Assembly (NCBI GenBank): GCA_021372895.1
Contig: JAJFTP010000066.1
Span: 1-64,000, forward strand
From: Synergistaceae bacterium
GTDB taxonomy: Bacteria; Synergistota; Synergistia; Synergistales; Synergistaceae
Direction: 5' to 3'
Length of the DNA: 64,000 nt
Below are positions 16,806 to 26,600 of this stretch, in pieces; the first letter of the stretch is position 1, and each line of letters opens with the position of its first letter. Made by a program: the position numbers and the translations under genes. Below the pieces are notes generated by a model, which was given only the letters and a program-made list of their open reading frames with translations, was not told where the DNA came from and did not search any database.

Positions 16806-17810
16806 TCAGTGCAGCAGAAAACCCGGCAGCAGCGGATCGCTGTCCTGCTGGATCAGCCAGTTGAATCCTACTATATTTGCAGTGCCCTTTATATATGGCT
16901 GGATCGAGTCGAACTCTCCTACCTTAGGCCCAGATTCATAGTGCCCTTCAAATACGGTGCCCAGAATGCTCTCATGAAGGAATGTCTCACCTGGTTTCAG
17001 TTCCCCCCTTGCTGCAAGCAATGCCATTTTTGCGCAGGTGCCTGTGCCGCAGGGAGAACGGTCAACGTTGCATGTGCCGAATATAACGCAGTTGCGTGCC
17101 GGTCTTCCGTGTTTGTGGATCCCAAACTCCGCAAGAAGTATCCTGTTATTTTCAGGAATTAAGGGATGTTGCACCATGTGCTGCCTGTTGGCCTCTTTTA
17201 TGACTTCCAGCCCCATCTTTGTTATCGCTGCAGTCTCTGACGGCACAATTTCAAAGCCGAAGTCCTCCGCATTTAATATGGCGAAAAAACTGCCGCCGAA
17301 GCAGATGTCGAATTTGACTGTCCTGTCAATTGACGGAAGGTACAGGTCGAGATTTTGTGCGAAAACAAAAGCCGGTACGTTTTTCAGTGTTGCGCTGACT
17401 GCTTCTCCGTTCTCTACATCTACCGACATTGTCACGAGTCCGGCAGGGGTGTCGAGCCTGACCTCGGTAACAGGTTCGGTGACAGGGACCATCCCTAGGT
17501 TTACCATAGCGGAGGAGAGCCCGATCGAACCATGCCCGCACATAGATACGCTTCCGCCCGAATCGCAGAAGATAACGCCTGTGTGTGCCTCCGGATTTAT
17601 CGGCGGGACCATTATTGCCCCGAACATGTCGGCGTGTCCTCGCGGTTCCGTCATGATAAATCTGCGAAAATCGTTGTGATTTTCGCAGAAATCCTTCCAG
17701 CGTTCAGACATGGTTTTCCCCTTGAATGACGGCGCCCCGCCAAGGATGATCCTTGTCGGCTCCCCGCAGGTGTGAGAGTCGATTGTCGCGACAAGCTTGC
17801 TGATCTTCAT
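16806..17810 (-). CDS. Proline racemase / 4-hydroxyproline epimerase family
   Basis: Cofactor-independent two-cysteine racemase of 334 residues. Both catalytic cysteines are present: SMCGHGSIG near residue 90 and DRSPCGTGT near 250. This favours a true proline racemase or 4-hydroxyproline 2-epimerase over the dehydratase subgroup, which lacks the second Cys. The gene is divergent from an ornithine-cyclodeaminase-family gene, a pairing common in proline and hydroxyproline catabolism. A GGGGG site precedes the ATG. Choice between proline and hydroxyproline cannot be made by reading alone. Confidence 0.88.
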   Translation of the reverse strand: MKISKLVATIDSHTCGEPTRIILGGAPSFKGKTMSERWKDFCENHNDFRRFIMTEPRGHADMFGAIMVPPINPEAHTGVIFCDSGGSVSMCGHGSIGLSSAMVNLGMVPVTEPVTEVRLDTPAGLVTMSVDVENGEAVSATLKNVPAFVFAQNLDLYLPSIDRTVKFDICFGGSFFAILNAEDFGFEIVPSETAAITKMGLEVIKEANRQHMVQHPLIPENNRILLAEFGIHKHGRPARNCVIFGTCNVDRSPCGTGTCAKMALLAARGELKPGETFLHESILGTVFEGHYESGPKVGEFDSIQPYIKGTANIVGFNWLIQQDSDPLLPGFLLH

Positions 17811-17919
17811 AATTCCAGGCCCCCGTTTCCTCTTGTTGCATCTGAAAAAATAATTTCATTCGCATATGCTATCACAAGTGTATAATACAGGCAACATTAG
17901 TGTAAAAAATAAATAATAA

Positions 17920-17948
17920 TTGACAAATCAATAATGCCAAACTAATAT
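17920..17948 (+). promoter_or_regulatory. Sigma-70-type promoter for the ocd gene
   Basis: TTGACA, a 17-base spacer, then TAATAT. It is about 200 bases upstream of the ornithine-cyclodeaminase start, leaving a long leader. Confidence 0.7.
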
Positions 17949-17961
17949 TTTGCTGAAATAA

Positions 17962-18099
17962 ATGATCCATTATTTGATATATCTGAAAGACAGAGGGGAA
18001 AACAGGGACAGAATAGAAAGGTGTGACAGGATTCTGAAGGAAGAAAAACTCTTTTTAAGAGATGATGTCCGTGTTCCCGACATACCGCAGGAGTCATAG
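17962..18099 (+). CDS. Possible 45-residue leader ORF
   Basis: An open frame starting ATG ATC CAT TAT TTG encodes MIHYLIYLKDRGENRDRIER and then CDRILKEEKLFLRDD, rich in Arg, Asp and Glu. Its ATG lies only 13 bases after the predicted -10 box, so translation would be nearly leaderless; no Shine-Dalgarno is seen. It may be a leader peptide, a gene fragment or chance. No family is recognised. Confidence 0.25.
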   Translation: MIHYLIYLKDRGENRDRIERCDRILKEEKLFLRDDVRVPDIPQES

Positions 18100-18150
18100 T
18101 TCATTACCCGGGGATCCCGGGGAAAACAACATACAGGAGGTGTTGAGGTA

Positions 18151-19144
18151 ATGGCATACGATGTCCGTTTCATTTCCCAGTCAGATGTAGAATCTCTTGG
18201 CATCACAATGGGGGAAGTTATTGATCACGTTGAAGCCGGATGGAAGATGAAGGGTGAGGGAAAGGTTGAGCTTCCCGCAAAAATAGGAATACACCCGAGA
18301 CCGGACTGTTATATACACGCCATGCCCTGCTGGATCTCCGGCGATATCGATATGGCCGGGATCAAGTGGGTTGCAGGTTTCCCAATGAACCTCGGAAAAA
18401 AACTCCCTTACAATAACGGCATATTTGTCCTCAATGACAGCGAGACAGGCGTCGTAAAGGCGATAATGGACTGTAACTGGATGACAACTTGGCGGACCGG
18501 AGCTGCAGCAGGTCTTGGAGCAAAGTACTTTGCTGCACAGGATGCGTCGGTTGTTGCCGTTGTCGGCCTCGGTACTATAGGAAAAATTACTCTTCGCGCG
18601 TTCAATGAGGTGTTGCCCGCGATGAAGACGGTTAAGATCTATGACCCGATCGCAGCACAGGCAGAGAGATATACGGATAGAGGCGATGAAGGTCGTTTGT
18701 CCGAAGGTCGAGTTTGTAATATGCAAAGATGTAAAAGGTGTATGCGAGGATGCGGATGTCATCACGTCATGCGCACCGATACTGGAAGTGCCGCACAGGA
18801 CCATCACGGAAGCAATGCTCAAGAAGGATGTATGCTGCATCGCAAGCGACTATGACTCGACGTTTGACGGAGAAGCCGTTGCCGGAAGCAATGTGTTTGT
18901 CTGTGATGACCGTAATCAGTATTTGTGGACTCAAAAGCAGGGAGTATACTTCTTGCACGGTTATCCGTCGGAGGACGGGATATATGCCGACATGGGAGAA
19001 GTTGTTGCAGGCAAGGCCGCATCGGTGCGGGAGGGGCGCAGGGTCTGCCTGTTTATGGGCATAGCAAGTCATGACGTGATGACGGCCAAACTTATTCTTG
19101 AAAAAGCCGCAGAGAGAAATATTGGCACTATGCTCAAACTTTAG
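18151..19144 (+). pseudogene. Ornithine cyclodeaminase / mu-crystallin family, frameshifted
   Basis: NAD(P)-dependent enzymes of this family convert ornithine to proline or reduce cyclic imino acids. The first frame (from 18151) covers the substrate domain (GIHPRPDCYIHAMPCW, IKWVAG, WRTGAAAGLGAKYFA) and the Rossmann glycine motif VVGLGTIGK. At about 18665-18680 (GAGAGATATACGG) the homology jumps to the +1 frame, continuing AMKVVCPKVEFVICKDVKGV, then DADVITSCAPILEVP, then ADMGEVVAGKAASVREGR to 19144. One base change would restore about 330 residues, the family length. It could be a recent mutation or a sequencing error; conservation on both sides is high. AGGAGG precedes the start. It is divergent from the proline racemase gene, so a proline or hydroxyproline role is likely. 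Confidence 0.82.
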
Positions 19145-19187
19145 AATAAATCGTACCTTGAATATTATGTATAAATAAGAAATAAAG

Positions 19188-19248
19188 GGTAGGATCCCTG
19201 TTATGCCATGTAATTTTAATTCTGGCAGAAGCAGGGATCCTGCCTTTT
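19188..19248 (+). terminator. Terminator after the ocd gene
   Basis: GGTAGGATCCCTG pairs with CAGGGATCCTGCC (one mismatch), extended by TGCCA/TGGCA inside, followed by TTTT. Confidence 0.8.
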
Positions 19249-19329
19249 ATAACTGTAAGCTTGTTATGAGAACAATTGTATCAAAATTACAGACTATTCT
19301 TAATATGGCTCTAATTATGAAAATTTTAT

Positions 19330-19358
19330 TGACGTCTTTCAAAAAATAATATATATTG
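19330..19358 (+). promoter_or_regulatory. Candidate promoter upstream of the aconitase-type gene
   Basis: TTGACG, 17 bases, TATATT. If used, the transcript has an untranslated leader of about 340 bases containing a terminator-like hairpin at 19571-19604. A second TTGACA at 19398 lacks a good -10. Confidence 0.55.
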
Positions 19359-19570
19359 CACACCACAAAATTGGACTTTTAAAAAAAGCGAGATTCGTTG
19401 ACAAATATAGGCCTTCTTTTGTAATTGTTATGAAATGCTGAGGTTGCAGGTATATTAAGATAGAAGTAAAGTGGCCTTAGACATGGAGTTTTGTTTGACC
19501 TTAGAAACGTATTCGCATCGGAGGATTCTGTTATAACCTGGTTTTATTGAAGGAGTCTGATATGTTTTGA

Positions 19571-19604
19571 GCTGTCCGAGCAGTGCGCGGATGGCAGTTT
19601 TTTT
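19571..19604 (+). terminator. Intrinsic terminator/attenuator in the leader of the aconitase-type gene
   Basis: GCTGTCCG pairs with CGGATGGC (two G-U pairs) and runs into TTTTTTT. It sits about 100 bases before the start codon and downstream of a candidate promoter, suggesting transcription attenuation. The leader 19359-19570 holds no recognised riboswitch. Confidence 0.55.
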
Positions 19605-19706
19605 AACAGCTTCAGATGTGATGGACTTTTATATGCTTACAATACCAGTTATCCTGGTTCAATATGAGAGATGCGGGACCGAACAATGATCTGAATGAAG
19701 GGGTGT

Positions 19707-22055
19707 ATGACATTGCTGAAGCTGATGAGAGACGGCGCATATTTACTTCGTGGAAATCTATTGTTAGAAGATACAGGTAAAATAATGCTTCATGAGGTTA
19801 ATAACAGCTTGATAAAAGCTGGCTTGAGACCTCTGGAAGGAGATTTTCCGGACAAGAAAACCGCATCAGAAGGTACTATAGCCGCCGGCATCATAGCAGC
19901 TCACAATGATGGCGGAACGGATGATAATTACAGGATCCGTTTCGATTCCCTTGCATCACATGACATTACTTATGTGGGGATAATTCAGACAGCCATTGCC
20001 AGCGGGATGAAGCAATTCCCTGTCCCTTATGCCATGACAAATTGCCACAACAGCCTCTGTTCTGTGGGAGGCACTATAAATGAAGATGACCATCTCTTTG
20101 GTCTGTCCGCCGCTAAAAAGTTTGGAGGAGAATTTGTTCCTGCACACATGGCGGTGATCCATTCCTATGTCAGGGAGATGATGTCCGGCTGCGGAAGGAT
20201 GATCCTTGGCTCCGACAGCCACACACGCTACGGCGCCCTCGGAACCATGGGAGTGGGCGAGGGTGGTCCGGAGCTTGTCAAACAGCTGGTAGGCCGAACT
20301 TATGATTTTCCACGCGCAGAGGTCATAGGAGTGTATCTCAAAGGGACTCCGAGAAAGGGAGTAGGGCCGCATGATGTGGCGCTCGCACTTATAGGAGCTG
20401 TCTTCAAGGATGGATTCGTTAAGAATAAGGTGCTTGAGTTTGTCGGTCCCGGCGTCGCAAACCTTCCGGTGGAATTTCGTAACGGTATAGATGTGATGAC
20501 GACGGAGACGGCATGCTGGTCTTCTATATGGCAGACAGATGACAGGGTAAAAAAGTATTTTGATATACACGGCAGACCATATGCCTATAAAAAGCTTGAG
20601 CCGGCTCCGGTTGTTTGGTACGACGGGGTTGTAATCATCGACCTTGACGAGGTAAGACCGATGATCGCCCTTCCGTTCCATCCCAGCAATGTTTATACAA
20701 TTGATGAGCTGAACGAAAATACTCTGGATATTCTTAAAAAGATCGAAAAAGATGCGCTCCTGCAGATGGGAAATCCAGAACTGTCCATCAATCTTGCCGA
20801 TAAGTTTCGGAGCGGACATCTTATTGTTGACCAGGGGATCATAGCAGGATGTGCCGGCGGCACATTTGATAATATCGTGGCAGCCGCACAGATTTTACGT
20901 GGGCGGGGTACCGGTGACAGCGGATTTGCCTTTAGTGTCTATCCCGGAAGTCAGCCGACCATGATGGAGCTTATGGCAAACGGTTCTCTCGCAGACCTGA
21001 TATCATCCGGTGCAACTATAAGGACGGCTTTCTGCGGGCCATGTTTTGGTGCCGGTGATACCCCCGCAAATAACGGGTTCAGCATCAGGCACACGACACG
21101 AAATTTCCCGAACAGGGAGGGTTCCAGGCCGGGAGAGGGGCAGATCTCCTATGTTGCCCTTATGGATGCGCGTTCAATAGCCGCAACGGCGGCCAATGGA
21201 GGGGTCCTTACCTCTGCGGAGGATTTTGCAGATAGTCTGCATGATGTTGAATATACATTCCGAGGAGACATATATGATAAAAAGGTCTATCGCGGTTTTG
21301 GCAAAGCAAAGCCCGAGACCGAGCTTATATACGGCCCCAATATCTGCCCTTGGCCCAAGATATACCCGATGGAAGATAATTTAATGCTGCGCGTCACATC
21401 AGTGATAACAGATCCTGTGACGACGACAGACGAGCTGATACCCTCGGGAGAGACATCGTCCCTCCGTTCCAATCCATTGAAACTGGCGGAATATGCCCTT
21501 TCGCGCAAGGACCCCGGATATGTCGGAAGGGCAAAGGCAGTCCTGGCGTTGGAAGAGGCGCGCAGGCATGCGCTTGATGCCGGAGGCAGTGAAGTTCCCG
21601 CTGAGGTAATGTCTGTCATGGCGCTTGTAAATGCAGAAAATTCCCCAGAGAACACCGGGATAGGAAGCGTTGTGGTCGCAGTCAAGCCTGGAGATGGCTC
21701 TGCCAGGGAGCAGGCGGCGTCGTCACAGAAGGTGCTTGGCGGGCAGGCCAATATCGCAGAAGAATATGCGACAAAACGATACAGGAGCAATCTCATCAAC
21801 TGGGGGATGATTCCTTTTATCATTGACCCTGAAGAGAGGGAAAAGCTCAGTGTCGGGGACTGGATATTCATTCCCGGAATACGCCATGCACTTGAGGATG
21901 GCAGGGATTCAGTCCATGTGAAGGTTATAAGCGGTGCTGCCACTATGGACATCACGCTTAAGATGCCGGCTCTTGCAAAAGAGGACAGGGAGATAATCCT
22001 TGCAGGATGCCTGATGAACTATTACTCACGGCAGAACGGCACATCGGTGAAATAA
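19707..22055 (+). CDS. Aconitase-superfamily hydratase (probable aconitate hydratase)
   Basis: 4Fe-4S hydratase that would isomerise citrate to isocitrate, supplying the isocitrate dehydrogenase 27 bp downstream. Visible motifs: GSDSHTRYGALGTMGVGEGG in the first domain and the cluster ligands in GIIAGCAGGTFDN and FCGPCFG. The swivel domain (residues about 560-770) includes GMIPFIID. At about 780 residues it belongs to the YbhJ-like branch rather than AcnA/AcnB. The start is uncertain: ATG 19695, ATG 19707, TTG 19713 and ATG 19728 are all in frame, and AAGGGGTG at 19698-19705 best suits 19713. Pairing with IDH supports a citrate-to-glutamate route. Confidence 0.85.
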   Translation: MTLLKLMRDGAYLLRGNLLLEDTGKIMLHEVNNSLIKAGLRPLEGDFPDKKTASEGTIAAGIIAAHNDGGTDDNYRIRFDSLASHDITYVGIIQTAIASGMKQFPVPYAMTNCHNSLCSVGGTINEDDHLFGLSAAKKFGGEFVPAHMAVIHSYVREMMSGCGRMILGSDSHTRYGALGTMGVGEGGPELVKQLVGRTYDFPRAEVIGVYLKGTPRKGVGPHDVALALIGAVFKDGFVKNKVLEFVGPGVANLPVEFRNGIDVMTTETACWSSIWQTDDRVKKYFDIHGRPYAYKKLEPAPVVWYDGVVIIDLDEVRPMIALPFHPSNVYTIDELNENTLDILKKIEKDALLQMGNPELSINLADKFRSGHLIVDQGIIAGCAGGTFDNIVAAAQILRGRGTGDSGFAFSVYPGSQPTMMELMANGSLADLISSGATIRTAFCGPCFGAGDTPANNGFSIRHTTRNFPNREGSRPGEGQISYVALMDARSIAATAANGGVLTSAEDFADSLHDVEYTFRGDIYDKKVYRGFGKAKPETELIYGPNICPWPKIYPMEDNLMLRVTSVITDPVTTTDELIPSGETSSLRSNPLKLAEYALSRKDPGYVGRAKAVLALEEARRHALDAGGSEVPAEVMSVMALVNAENSPENTGIGSVVVAVKPGDGSAREQAASSQKVLGGQANIAEEYATKRYRSNLINWGMIPFIIDPEEREKLSVGDWIFIPGIRHALEDGRDSVHVKVISGAATMDITLKMPALAKEDREIILAGCLMNYYSRQNGTSVK

Positions 22056-22082
22056 TATAAATATAGGAGGGTGAGAACTGAT

Positions 22083-23285
22083 ATGAAAATCACGATGAAA
22101 ACCCCGTTGGTTGAGATGGATGGAGATGAGATGACCAGGGTCATCTGGCAGGACATCAAAAATATTCTCCTTGAGCCGCACATCGATCTGAAAACAGAAT
22201 ACTACGACCTGGGCCTCAGAAAGCGCGATGAGACTGATGACAGGATAACAGTTGAAGCGGCAGAAGCGGCAAAAATATATGGTGTGGCTGTAAAGTGTGC
22301 AACGATCACTCCTAATGCGCAAAGGATGGAAGAATACGGTCTGAAACAGATGTGGAAGAGCCCCAACGGGACCATCAGGGCGATCCTCGACGGGACTGTC
22401 TTTCGTGCGCCCATCTTCATCGACTGTATCAAGCCGGTGGTCCGCACATGGAATAAGCCGATAACAATAGCCCGTCATGCATACGGCGACATATATAAGG
22501 ATGTAGAGATGGCCATCGAAACTCCGGGTAAGGTCTACATGACTTTTGAGCCTGCGGACGGCGATGCAACGAAGGTCCGTAAGGAACTGGTGCACGAATT
22601 CAAGGGCAACGGCGTCGTTATGGGTATGCACAACCTCGATAAATCAATACGAAGCTTTGCCCGCTCATGTTTCAAATACGCGCTCGATACAAAACAGCCG
22701 CTCTGGTTTTCAACCAAAGACACTATTTCAAAAAAATACGACCATAGGTTTAAAGATATTTTCCGGGAAATATTCGATGCGGAATACATGGCTGATTTTG
22801 AAAACGCCGGGATCGAGTATTTCTACACGCTCATTGATGACGCAGTAGCCAGGGTTATCCGTTCTGACGGGGGGTTTATCTGGGCATGCAAGAACTACGA
22901 CGGGGATGTAATGTCAGACATGGTTGCCACTGCTTTCGGCAGCCTTGCAATGATGACATCTGTCCTTGTCTCGCCTGACGGTATCTTTGAGTATGAGGCC
23001 GCCCACGGAACGGTTACACGTCACTATTGTAATTACCTCAAAGGAGAGCCTACTTCGACTAATCCTATGGCGACGATTTTTGCCTGGTCGGGAGCACTCA
23101 GGAAGCGCGGAGAGCTCGACGGTATAAAAGAGCTTCAGGATTTCGCGGACAGTCTCGAAAGTGCATCTATAGAAACGATCAAATCGGGGATAATGACGAA
23201 AGATCTTGTCTCTATTGCTGACCTGCCGCATAAAAAAGCTGTTACGACGGAGGAATTTCTGAGGGCTGTATCTGCCAGGATCTAA
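22083..23285 (+). CDS. icd: NADP-dependent isocitrate dehydrogenase (eukaryote-like homodimer type)
   Basis: Oxidatively decarboxylates isocitrate to 2-oxoglutarate. The start [20 protein letters not shown] and the blocks [16 protein letters not shown], then [10 protein letters not shown], are those of the subfamily shared with eukaryotic NADP-IDH (about 400 residues), not the E. coli type. The ATG at 22083 is 12 bases after AGGAGG; the GTG at 22071 directly abuts that site and is unlikely. It is co-transcribed with the upstream hydratase and followed by a terminator. With PFOR and a carboxyltransferase nearby it completes a pyruvate-to-2-oxoglutarate segment, except that no citrate synthase is in the window. 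Confidence 0.93.
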   Translation: MKITMKTPLVEMDGDEMTRVIWQDIKNILLEPHIDLKTEYYDLGLRKRDETDDRITVEAAEAAKIYGVAVKCATITPNAQRMEEYGLKQMWKSPNGTIRAILDGTVFRAPIFIDCIKPVVRTWNKPITIARHAYGDIYKDVEMAIETPGKVYMTFEPADGDATKVRKELVHEFKGNGVVMGMHNLDKSIRSFARSCFKYALDTKQPLWFSTKDTISKKYDHRFKDIFREIFDAEYMADFENAGIEYFYTLIDDAVARVIRSDGGFIWACKNYDGDVMSDMVATAFGSLAMMTSVLVSPDGIFEYEAAHGTVTRHYCNYLKGEPTSTNPMATIFAWSGALRKRGELDGIKELQDFADSLESASIETIKSGIMTKDLVSIADLPHKKAVTTEEFLRAVSARI

Positions 23286-23393
23286 TTTCAGGTACATTGC
23301 GGCTGCACCGGAGGCTTTATGCGGCCCGCATCTGCAGTGATCCATGAGGTCCGCATGAGCGGCAGTTCAATACCAGGTACCAAGTATTCTGAT

Positions 23394-23474
23394 CCCATTG
23401 CGAGGTCACTTTCCGCTATCTTACCTATGCTGTGAGCATGGTATATATGAGGGGAGATCGCAATGGGTATTTTT
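23394..23474 (+). terminator. Terminator after icd
   Basis: CCCATTGCGA pairs with TCGCAATGGG over a 54-base structured loop and is followed by TATTTTT. The loop is long for a simple terminator; the inner GTGAGCATGG segment could fold further. Confidence 0.55.
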
Positions 23475-23553
23475 GTTTATAGTGATATTTATTGGAGAAA
23501 ACAATATGCAAGCACCAGCTTAACCAATTTTACCTATATGTTTTCGCGGTGTT

Positions 23554-23583
23554 TTGTGCGATAATCTTTAAATAGTATATAAT
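23554..23583 (+). promoter_or_regulatory. Promoter of the PFOR operon
   Basis: TTGTGC, 18 bases, TATAAT, about 60 bases before the nifJ start. The rest of 23286-23643 holds the icd terminator and no gene. Confidence 0.65.
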
Positions 23584-23643
23584 ATCCCAAGGTCAATATG
23601 GATTTGACTGAAATGTCTGATAATTAATTAGGAGGTAAAGATA

Positions 23644-26600
23644 ATGGCTAAGAAAAATATGGTGACACTCGACGGCAATGAGGCGGCGGCATATGTTGCA
23701 CATGCTGTAAATGAAGTAATATCTATCTATCCTATAACGCCGTCTTCGCCGATGGGTGAATGGGCCGACCAATGGACAGCTGAGGGCCGCCCCAATATAT
23801 GGGGCACGGTCCCTGTAGTGGAGGAGATGCAGAGCGAAGCCGGAGCATCGGCGGCATACCACGGAGCGATCCAGGCTGGAGCGCTTGGCACCACGTTTAC
23901 CGCATCACAGGGGCTTCTCCTAATGATCCCCAATATGTACAAGATCGCAGGAGAGCTGACCAGTACGGTGATGCACGTAACAGCAAGGACTCTTGCTACT
24001 CATGCCCTCTCGATCTTTGGAGACCACTCAGATGTCATGGCAGTCCGTACGACAGGCTGGTCCATGCTATGCTCCGCTACAGTCCAGGAGACAATGGATA
24101 TGGCTCTTATCGCCCAAATGGCGACACTTGAAAGCCGCGTCCCGGTGGTCCACTTTTTCGACGGGTTCCGCACAAGCCACGAAGAGATGAAAATCGAAAA
24201 AATCACTTATGACGACATGAGGGCGCTTATCGACGACGAACTTGTCCGTGAACACAGATATAACAGGCTCAGCCCTGACGTGCCATTTATCCGCGGAACA
24301 GCACAGAACCCGGATGTATTCTTCCAGTCCCGCGAAGGCTGTACCCCTTACTACAAAGCTGTCCCTGACATTATGCAGAAATCTATGGACCGCTTCGCGA
24401 AGCAGGTAGGGCGCCAGTATCATCTCTTTGACTACTTTGGGGCAGATGATGCAGAAAGAGTAATAGTCATCATGGGTTCAGGCGCAGCAGTGGCACACGA
24501 GGCGGTAGCGCGTCTCACTGCCGAAGGAGAAAAAGTCGGAGTGCTGACGGTCCGTCTCTTCCGCCCATTCGACATTTCAAGATTCCTCAACGCGATTCCG
24601 GCTACGGTCAACAGCATAGCCGTACTCGACCGCTGCAAAGACCCAAGCTCTATATGTGAACCGCTCTGCATGGACGTAAGGGAAGCCCTTGCAGGCACAG
24701 ATATTATGGTGGTCGGCGGACGCTACGGCCTTTCGTCAAAGGACTTCACACCTTCAATGGTCAAGGGGGTTTTTGACGAACTCAGGAAGGCACTGCCAAA
24801 AGACAGCTTCACTATCGGCATAGATGATGACGTCAGCTTTTCCAGTCTCAGTTACGACCTGTCATTTGACACGGAGGACCCCAAGACAATACGCTGCCTC
24901 TTCTACGGCCTTGGTTCTGACGGGACCGTCGGCGCAAATAAAAACTCAATCAAAATAATAGGAGAAGAGACAGACCTCTATGCACAGGGTTACTACAGCT
25001 ACGATTCGAAGAAATCCGGAGGGATCACAGTAAGCCATCTGCGCTTCGGCCCCAACCCGATATATGCGAGTTATATGATAAACAAGGCCAACTTTGTAGC
25101 CTGCCACGTATTTACATTCCTTGAAAAACTGGACGTGCTCAAGGAAGCGGCCGAAGGCGGCACATTCCTTCTTAACAGCCCGTTCGGTCCGGAAGAAGTA
25201 TGGGACAAGCTGCCGCTTACGACACAAAAACGCATAATTGACAAAAAGCTCAAATTCTACACTATAGACGCGGTCAAAATAGCGAAGGAAACAGGCATGG
25301 GGGGGCGTACCAACACCATCATGCAGACATGCTTCTTTGCCATAAGCGGGGTGCTTGAAAAGGAACAGGCCATCAAGGCGATCAAGGACTCGATAATCAA
25401 GAGTTACTGCCGTAAAGGACAGGAGATCGTTGATAAAAATATAGCGGCTGTTGATGCGACACTCGCGAACCTCTATGAAGTCAAAGTGCCCAAAGAAGCC
25501 ACTAGTACATTTGACATACTGCCTCCCGTAGCCTGCTGCGATGCACCTGACTTCGTCAAAGACGTGCTGGGGCCCATTATGGTGCTGGAGGGGGACTGCC
25601 TGCCGGTTTCAGTACTTCCGGAAGACGGGACATACCCATCCGGTACGACAAAGTATGAAAAACGCAACATAGCAATAGATATCCCATCATGGGACCCCGA
25701 TCTCTGTATCCAGTGCGGCAAGTGTGTGCTTGTCTGTCCGCATGCAGTCATTCGTTCAAAGGTCTATGATCCTAAGCTTCTCGAAGATGCGCCGGCTACG
25801 TTCAAGAGCGCAGACGCTAAATGGAAAAACTTTGAAGGCTCCAAATTCACAGTGCAGATTTCACCGGAAGACTGTGTCGGCTGCGGGCTCTGCGCGCACA
25901 ACTGCCCGGTAAAGGCAAAAGAGGGATCCCAAAAGAGACCTTTGACTATGGTTGAGCAAATGACGGTACGTGCTGCGGAACGGGAAAACTGGGATTACTT
26001 CCTCTCTATCCCCGATGTTGACCGCAAAGAACTCAACCTCAGCACTGTAAAAGATGTGCAGCTCTTGCGTCCGCTCTTTGAGTTTTCAGGAGCGTGCGCA
26101 GGCTGCGGTGAGACCCCGTACCTGAAACTCCTCTCATCCTTATTCGGCGCAAGGGCCATCATTGCAAACGCAACAGGCTGCAGCTCCATATATGGAGGCA
26201 ATCTGCCAACTACACCCTGGACGGTAAACGATGAAGGGCGCGGGCCGGCATGGAGCAACTCCCTTTTTGAAGACGCAGCAGAGTTCGGACTCGGTTTCCG
26301 CCTCACCATAGACAAACATGCCGAATACGCGGCGGAACTGCTCCAGAAGATGGAACCTGAGCTGGGGGCGGATATTGTCAAAGGCATACTCGACGCATCA
26401 CAGACAACAGATGCGGAGATCCGTACCGTACAGGAAAAAGTCGAAGCGCTGAAGGAACAGCTTGAATATATGGGAACGGAAGAGGCTGAAGAGCTGCTCT
26501 CGGTGGCGGACAATCTCGTCAAAAAGAGTGTCTGGTGCGTAGGCGGCGACGGCTGGGCTTATGATATCGGCTATGGCGGACTTGACCATGTAATAGCATC

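Noticed and set aside
17970-18206. 78-residue minus-strand frame upstream of ocd
   Set aside because: Covers the plus-strand leader and the start of ocd; composition is that of antisense.
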